This document shows, in pieces, positions 36,252 to 40,276 of a DNA stretch of 40,276 nt. Location of the stretch: assembly GCA_017500825.1 (NCBI GenBank), contig JAFVYB010000061.1, forward strand, positions 1 through 40,276, read 5' to 3'. The notes below the pieces were generated by a model, which did no database searches, was not told the origin of the DNA, and saw only the letters and a list, made by a program, of their open reading frames with translations. The translations under genes were made by a program, and so were the position numbers. Source of the DNA: Myxococcaceae bacterium. GTDB lineage: Bacteria > Myxococcota > Myxococcia > Myxococcales > UBA5297. Numbering within the stretch: position 1 is the first letter of the stretch; every line of letters starts with the position of its first letter.

Positions 36252-37092
36252 GATTGGCCCCGGCGCCCACGCCGCCGCGCCGAACGCCGATTCGCCAGAC
36301 GCGAGCGCCCCCGCCGCCAAATCCAGCGTCGGCCTCGTGATCGTGACGCCTCCCGGCGTTGAGTTGGGTCGCGACGGCGCGCGTTACGTCGACGAACTGG
36401 TGGCCATCGTCTCCCGCGCCATGGGCTTAAAGCCGGGCGAGCTCACGGGCAGCGCCTTTGGCGACGCGGAGGCGGCGGCCCAGGCCATCGCGGCCCACGG
36501 CGACTGCTTTGTGCTCGGCTCGATCGGCTTTTACGCCGCCCACCGCGCCACGCTCTCCCTCTCGCCCCTGCTGGCGCTTCAGCGCGCCGACAAGGCGCCC
36601 GAGCGCTACCGCGTCATCGTGAAGAAGGGCCGTTACGACTCGCTCGACTCGCTCAAAGGCAAAACGCTGGCCGGCAGTCCGCTCTTCGAATCGGCGCGCT
36701 TCATCGATGTGGCCGCCTTTGGCGACGCCCTGAAATCCCGGGAACACTTCCAGCTCAAACCGACGAAACGCCCGCTGCGCGAGGTGCGCGCGCTCGTCTC
36801 CGAGAAGGTCGACGCGGTGCTGATCGACGGCGCCCAGTTCGTAAGCCTCGGCTCTCTGCCGATCTTCGAGTCGCTCGCCGTGCTGCACGAATCTCACCCG
36901 CTGCCGTCGCTGGGCCTGATGTCGCGCGGTTCCGATCGCGTGAAGTCGCTGGCGCCGAGGATGATCGAGGCCGCCCAGTCGCTGTGTGGCCACGAGGAGG
37001 GCCAAGCGCTCTGCAGGAGCTTTGGCATCGCCGGGTTTGAGCGCGCGGACACAGCCGCCATCGACGCCTTTGCCGACAAGGTCGCGCGCTGA
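36172..37092 (+). CDS. PhnD-like periplasmic substrate-binding protein
   Basis: This 306-residue protein resembles the PhnD-type periplasmic binding proteins (phosphate/phosphonate ABC systems), a group that also contains proteins outside transport. It has a Sec signal peptide ending near AHA33. SRAMGLKPGELTGSAFGDAEAAAQAIAAHGDCFVLGSIGFYA and DSLDSLKGKTLAGSPLFESARFIDVAAFGDAL match the lobes of the fold. No permease or ATPase gene is next to it, so it may work with the transporter upstream, which it overlaps by 80 nt. The overlap includes the signal peptide region, so the start cannot easily be moved downstream; ATG 36187 is the only close alternative. AAAGG lies 8 nt before ATG 36172. Confidence 0.7.
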   Translation: MTLTAMRPGPRTLQIALWTALLALLLEIGPGAHAAAPNADSPDASAPAAKSSVGLVIVTPPGVELGRDGARYVDELVAIVSRAMGLKPGELTGSAFGDAEAAAQAIAAHGDCFVLGSIGFYAAHRATLSLSPLLALQRADKAPERYRVIVKKGRYDSLDSLKGKTLAGSPLFESARFIDVAAFGDALKSREHFQLKPTKRPLREVRALVSEKVDAVLIDGAQFVSLGSLPIFESLAVLHESHPLPSLGLMSRGSDRVKSLAPRMIEAAQSLCGHEEGQALCRSFGIAGFERADTAAIDAFADKVAR

Positions 37093-37156
37093 GCTGTCTG
37101 CCCTTGCCTGGCCAGGGAATTGACGCCCGATTCGGCGACGACCAAGGAGGCGCGCC

Positions 37157-39955
37157 ATGAAAACCCGATACCCGTGGCTCTCGATTGCCTGCGCGGCGAT
37201 CTCTTTGTTGGGCGTGGCGCCGCGTGCGCTCGCCGAGGTGGGCGAGATTGGGACCGTGGCCATGCCCGTGGCGTCGGCGATGTCGGAAACGGCGGCGGAA
37301 TCGACGACGGCTGAATCGACGACGGCTGAATCGACGACAGCGGAAACAGCGGTTGCTGAACCTGTGGCGGCGGAAGCGGTGGCGGCGCCAACCTCCGCGG
37401 ACGCGACAGAAGAGGCGGAAGCGGGGCGTCAAGGCGCGTCGAACGCGGTGGATGCCGAACCGACCGGGGATATGCCCTCGCGCCGCCAGACAGTTCGCGC
37501 CGAGTTTTTTCCGTCCGCCGAGGCGCCGCCCCTGGTGGAGCTCGGCGCAGCCATCGAGCCATGGCCGCTGAGCCCTCCCTTTGCCTGCGCCCGAAGCGCG
37601 CTTTTGGAGGCGGACGCGAAGCGGGCGATGAATTGCCTTCAGGGCGCCACCGCGACGACATCGCCCGAGCGCTACATCCACGCCCTCGCGCTCGAACGCG
37701 CCGCCCGTCCGAAGGAAGCCGCGCCGATTTTGGACGCGCTCGCCGCCGATTACGCGCCCCTTGCCGATCACTGCCGCTACCTGGCCGGAAAGTCGTTCGA
37801 GGCCATCGGTTCAGTCACGGACGCGCTGCGCTCTTATGAGTCAGTGGCGTCAGGTTCGAGCCTGACGGACGACGCGCGACTGGGCCAGGCGCGGATGCTG
37901 CGGCGACTGGGCCGCCATGCCGAGGCCATCGACCTGCTCACGCCAATTGCCGACCGCCCGCGACGCAACTGGGGACGCGACGTGGTTGCCGAGGCGATCT
38001 TTGCCGTGGCCGAGACGCGCGCGGACATGGGCGAGAAGGCGGCCGCCGCGGCGCTTTTCCTCAAGGTGTGGAGTGATCACGCGCGTTCACCGCTCAGTGG
38101 CCCCGCGCTTGACCGCGCCCAGGCGCTTCAGGCCGCGCCAACAGTCGAGCACCGGGTTCGCCGCGCCGAGTCGCTCCTGCAGCAGCACCGCAATCAGCAG
38201 GCGCTCGACATGATTCGCCCGTTTGTCGAAACGCCGCCCGCGACGCTCTCCGAGTCAGGCCTCTGCCGCGCGCGTTCGGTCATGGGCCGCGCCCTGCGCA
38301 AACTCCGTCGCCATGCCCAGGCGGTCGAGGTGCTTGCGCCCCTCGTCGACAATTGCGCGCCGGACGACGCGTGGGCCGCGGGCGTCTACACGGCCGGCAT
38401 GTCGGCCACCCATCTGGAACCGGCGCGGGCCATCGATTTTTACCTGCGCCTGGAAGAGGTCCTCCCGGAGAGCGCCCTGGCCGACGACGCGCTTTTTCTG
38501 GCAGCTGGCATCCACGAGCGCGAGGGCGCCCACCGCAAGGCGCGGCGACTTTTGCGACGGCTGATCCTGCGCCACCCGACGGGCGACTACCGGGCCGAGG
38601 CGCTCTTTCAGCTGGCCTGGATCAGCCGCAAGGAAGGGCTTTTGTTCGAGGCCCTCGACGCCTTTGAGAGCGTGGAGCGCGATTACTTCGACCGCGACCT
38701 CGATGCGGCGGTGCGCGCCCGTTACTGGAAGGCCCGCGTGCTCGACGAACTCGGCCGCGCCGATGAGGCCACCGCCAACTTTGAAGCCATCGCCGCCCTG
38801 CACCCGGCGGGGTTTTACGGACTTTTGGCGCGCACTCAGCTCGGCCAGCGCCCGCCTGCCGATTCGAATTCAAACGCGGAATTCAATTCGAATTTAAACG
38901 CGGACGCGTCGTTGACAGAAAACGCGAATACAAACGCGAATGACCATTCTGACGCGAAGGCGACATTCAATTCCAAATCAATCGCCACAGAGAATGAAAC
39001 GCCTGAAGGCGCGAAGACAGACACGGCGTCCAGTCAACCGTCGGATTCATCAATTAGCTCGATTTCAAATTCAGAATTAACGGCGTCGGACAATTCGCCT
39101 TTGCCCGCGCGGTCGAACGCCGAAGAGAACAGCGCCGCGCCGCTCAAACTCCTTCCCGACGCCCCGCCGCCGATGATGGTGCGCGCCCTGGCCGACAGTC
39201 CGCGCCTGACGAGCGCCATCGAGTTGTTGCGGCTCGGCTTCTCGCAAGAGGCCGCCGACGAGCTCTTGCGCATCGAGCGCCTCCCCCTGCGCCACCCGCA
39301 CCCGCCCGAGGATTTGGCCACCCTGACGCGCCTGATCGCCACGACCCCGCGCGCGCGTTCGGCCCATGTCGTGGCGCGCAACGACCTCAAACGGCTGCTT
39401 TTGACCGCGCCCGAGAGCCGCTGGATGCCGGTCTGGAAGGCCGCCTACCCACAATTCTTCCGCGGCGAGATCGAATCGCGCGCCGTGCCGCTCGCCCTCG
39501 ACCCGGACCTGTTGCAGGCGCTGATTCGCGAGGAGAGCGCCTTTGATGCGCGCGCCGGTTCCTGGGCGGGCGCCATGGGGCTGTGCCAGCTGATGATGCC
39601 AACGGCGAAGGAAGTGGCCGGTTGGCTGGGCGTTCGCGGGCCGCTCACACGGGCGCGCCTGTGCGAGCCGGACCTCAACATCTGGATGGGCGCGACCTAT
39701 CTCTCCCATCTCCTGCAGCGCTTTCGCGGCAACGCGGCGCTGGCCGTGGCCGCCTACAACGCGGGCGCCGGCGCAGTGCGCAAGTTCCTCCGCCTCTACG
39801 AGGGCGACGCGCTCGACGAGTTCATCGAGGAAATCCCCTACGAAGAGACGCGCCACTACGTGAAGCGCGTGCTCGGAACGATGGCGACCTACCAGATGCT
39901 CTACGAGCGCGACCTGGCGCCGATGCTCGGTCGATTAAAGATCGAGGTGAAATAA
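37157..39955 (+). CDS. Soluble lytic murein transglycosylase with TPR-like domain
   Basis: This 932-residue periplasmic enzyme cleaves the glycan chain of peptidoglycan, forming 1,6-anhydro-muropeptides. It is of the Slt70 type but longer (Slt70 is about 645). A signal peptide ends near LA26. An Ala/Thr/Glu-rich repeat (about 40-60) and helical TPR-like repeats (about 150-560) follow, then a low-complexity Asn/Ser insert (about 570-650). The C-terminal SLT domain has IREESAFDARAGSWAGAMGLCQLMMPTA, with Glu793 the probable catalytic acid, plus GATYLSHLLQRF and VAAYNAGAGAV. AAGGAGG lies 6 nt before ATG 37157. The enzyme probably works on septal or general wall turnover; its substrate preference cannot be read from sequence. 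Confidence 0.93.
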   Translation: MKTRYPWLSIACAAISLLGVAPRALAEVGEIGTVAMPVASAMSETAAESTTAESTTAESTTAETAVAEPVAAEAVAAPTSADATEEAEAGRQGASNAVDAEPTGDMPSRRQTVRAEFFPSAEAPPLVELGAAIEPWPLSPPFACARSALLEADAKRAMNCLQGATATTSPERYIHALALERAARPKEAAPILDALAADYAPLADHCRYLAGKSFEAIGSVTDALRSYESVASGSSLTDDARLGQARMLRRLGRHAEAIDLLTPIADRPRRNWGRDVVAEAIFAVAETRADMGEKAAAAALFLKVWSDHARSPLSGPALDRAQALQAAPTVEHRVRRAESLLQQHRNQQALDMIRPFVETPPATLSESGLCRARSVMGRALRKLRRHAQAVEVLAPLVDNCAPDDAWAAGVYTAGMSATHLEPARAIDFYLRLEEVLPESALADDALFLAAGIHEREGAHRKARRLLRRLILRHPTGDYRAEALFQLAWISRKEGLLFEALDAFESVERDYFDRDLDAAVRARYWKARVLDELGRADEATANFEAIAALHPAGFYGLLARTQLGQRPPADSNSNAEFNSNLNADASLTENANTNANDHSDAKATFNSKSIATENETPEGAKTDTASSQPSDSSISSISNSELTASDNSPLPARSNAEENSAAPLKLLPDAPPPMMVRALADSPRLTSAIELLRLGFSQEAADELLRIERLPLRHPHPPEDLATLTRLIATTPRARSAHVVARNDLKRLLLTAPESRWMPVWKAAYPQFFRGEIESRAVPLALDPDLLQALIREESAFDARAGSWAGAMGLCQLMMPTAKEVAGWLGVRGPLTRARLCEPDLNIWMGATYLSHLLQRFRGNAALAVAAYNAGAGAVRKFLRLYEGDALDEFIEEIPYEETRHYVKRVLGTMATYQMLYERDLAPMLGRLKIEVK
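37295..37339 (+). repeat. 15-bp in-frame repeat in the lytic transglycosylase gene
   Basis: Three copies of a 15-bp unit (GCGGAATCGACGACG and close variants) at 37295-37309, 37310-37324 and 37325-37339 encode AESTT three times, just after the signal peptide. The unit keeps the reading frame, so copy-number changes would only lengthen this linker. Confidence 0.9.
38863..39105 (+). other. A+T-rich Asn/Ser low-complexity insert in the lytic transglycosylase gene
   Basis: Within an otherwise G+C-rich gene, this stretch is clearly A+T-rich and encodes a run of Asn, Ser, Thr, Ala and Asp, such as NSNAEFNSNLNADASLTENA and SSQPSDSSISSISNSELTAS. AATTCGAATTTAAACGCGG-type words recur at 38874-38904. 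It lies between the TPR-like region and the catalytic domain, so it is probably a flexible linker. Together with the 24-bp repeat in the GT39 gene it is one of two A+T-rich islands inside genes of this window. Confidence 0.85.
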
Positions 39956-39956
39956 T

Positions 39957-40014
39957 TCTTTGCGCTTCAGCGCACACCTTTGTTTTTTGTGCTTTGGCGT
40001 ACGGCAATTCAAAG
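39957..40014 (+). repeat. Hairpin/T-tract repeat after the lytic transglycosylase gene
   Basis: One base after the TAA stop at 39953-39955, the sequence TTTGCGCTTCAGCGCACACC is followed by TTTGTTTTTTG and a second, weaker hairpin TGCTTTGGCGTA. Positions 39959-40007 match the reverse complement of 222-270 at 45 of 49 bases, with the first 36 identical. In both cases the element follows the stop of a gene read in the same direction as the element. It is probably a repeated terminator-like element. Confidence 0.85.
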
Positions 40015-40034
40015 ACGCGTTTCCGAATTGTTTT

Positions 40035-40120
40035 ATGTTTTAAACATCTAAAAACATTTTATTGGAGCTCCGCGCGACTGCTCGGAAAACGCGACTTCTC
40101 TAAAGATATTTATATCTTTA
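40035..40120. other. A+T-rich region with palindromic sites
   Basis: ATGTTTTAAACAT at 40035-40047 is a 13-bp palindrome around one base. TAAAGATAT-TT-ATATCTTTA at 40101-40120 has 9-bp arms and a 2-bp centre. Both could be operators of a gene beyond the window, or simply part of an A+T-rich intergenic region. The words GCTCGGAAAACGCGACT (40080-40096) and GCTCGGGAAGCGCGAAT (40143-40159) are also near-identical. No gene is seen in 39956-40276. Confidence 0.5.
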
Positions 40121-40195
40121 AAAACAATCATTCCAAGAAACCGCTCGGGAAGCGCGAATCGTGAGCGCTCCGGCCGCACTCATCTGCCCTCCATT

Positions 40196-40245
40196 CACGA
40201 GGGGGAAAAACCAATGGTTGTTTCCCCCTCGTGGCTCCCCTTTTT
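40196..40245 (+). terminator. Long hairpin with T-tract near the right edge
   Basis: CACGAGGGGGAAA (40196-40208) pairs with TTTCCCCCTCGTG (40221-40233) over 13 bp without mismatch. An inner AACC/GGTT stem around AAT extends it, with one bulged G. Five T residues lie at 40241-40245, seven bases after the stem. It may be an intrinsic terminator for transcription from the lytic transglycosylase or a bidirectional terminator with a gene outside the window. Confidence 0.6.
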
Positions 40246-40276
40246 CCTTGCGCAACCGTCGGTCCTCGCTCCCACC

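Overview
The window is G+C-rich DNA from a Gram-negative bacterium. The closest gene content is that of the former deltaproteobacteria (Myxococcota or Bradymonadota type). The reasons are LPS biogenesis genes (lpxB, an MsbA-like exporter, a GT9 heptosyltransferase-type enzyme, lptE), lipoproteins with clear lipoboxes, and a secreted protein with four 'Myxococcus cysteine-rich' repeats followed by GLUG-like repeats. This placement is an inference from gene content. I saw no rRNA, tRNA, CRISPR array, insertion sequence or phage gene. The window reads as a chromosomal envelope and housekeeping region.

Layout. Positions 1-299 are a lower-G+C edge ending in a hairpin/T-tract repeat. Positions 300-4425 (minus strand) hold a three-gene operon: DUF362 ferredoxin-like protein, membrane-anchored unknown, GT39-type membrane glycosyltransferase. 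Positions 4520-11805 (plus) hold a GIY-YIG protein, LpxB, a polyprenol-phosphate mannosyltransferase-type GT2, MarC, an MsbA-like ABC exporter, a DUF2520 dehydrogenase-like protein and a GT9 glycosyltransferase. Positions 11843-18851 (minus) hold a HAD phosphatase and a 2072-residue alpha-2-macroglobulin-like protein without the thioester motif. Positions 18984-26249 (plus) hold a lipoprotein, LeuS behind a promoter and terminator-like leader, LptE, and the cysteine-rich/GLUG lipoprotein, which ends in a strong terminator. Positions 26501-33037 hold a long-form GlmS-like protein whose 3' end is tandemly duplicated, then DapD, a membrane protein, YbaK and AroC. Positions 33384-39955 hold an HpnN/MMPL-like RND transporter, a PhnD-like periplasmic protein overlapping it by 80 nt, and a large soluble lytic transglycosylase. 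The last 321 bases are A+T-rich with several inverted repeats.

How the genes fit together. Most act on the envelope: lipid A synthesis and export (LpxB, MsbA-like, LptE), glycan transfer (GT39, GT2, GT9), peptidoglycan precursors and turnover (GlmS-like, DapD, lytic transglycosylase), lipid export (MMPL) and periplasmic defence (A2M-like). LeuS, YbaK and AroC are ordinary housekeeping enzymes.

The most unusual signals are not new genes but repeats. A hairpin/T-tract element lies just after the stop codons of the two outward-facing genes at the ends of the window, with 36 bp identical in inverted orientation. A 105-bp tandem repeat copies the last codons and the stop of the GlmS-like gene. 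A 24-bp minisatellite encodes an Asn/Ser-rich octapeptide inside the GT39 enzyme, and an A+T-rich Asn/Ser insert lies in the lytic transglycosylase. I do not see a clear novel defence or biosynthetic system.
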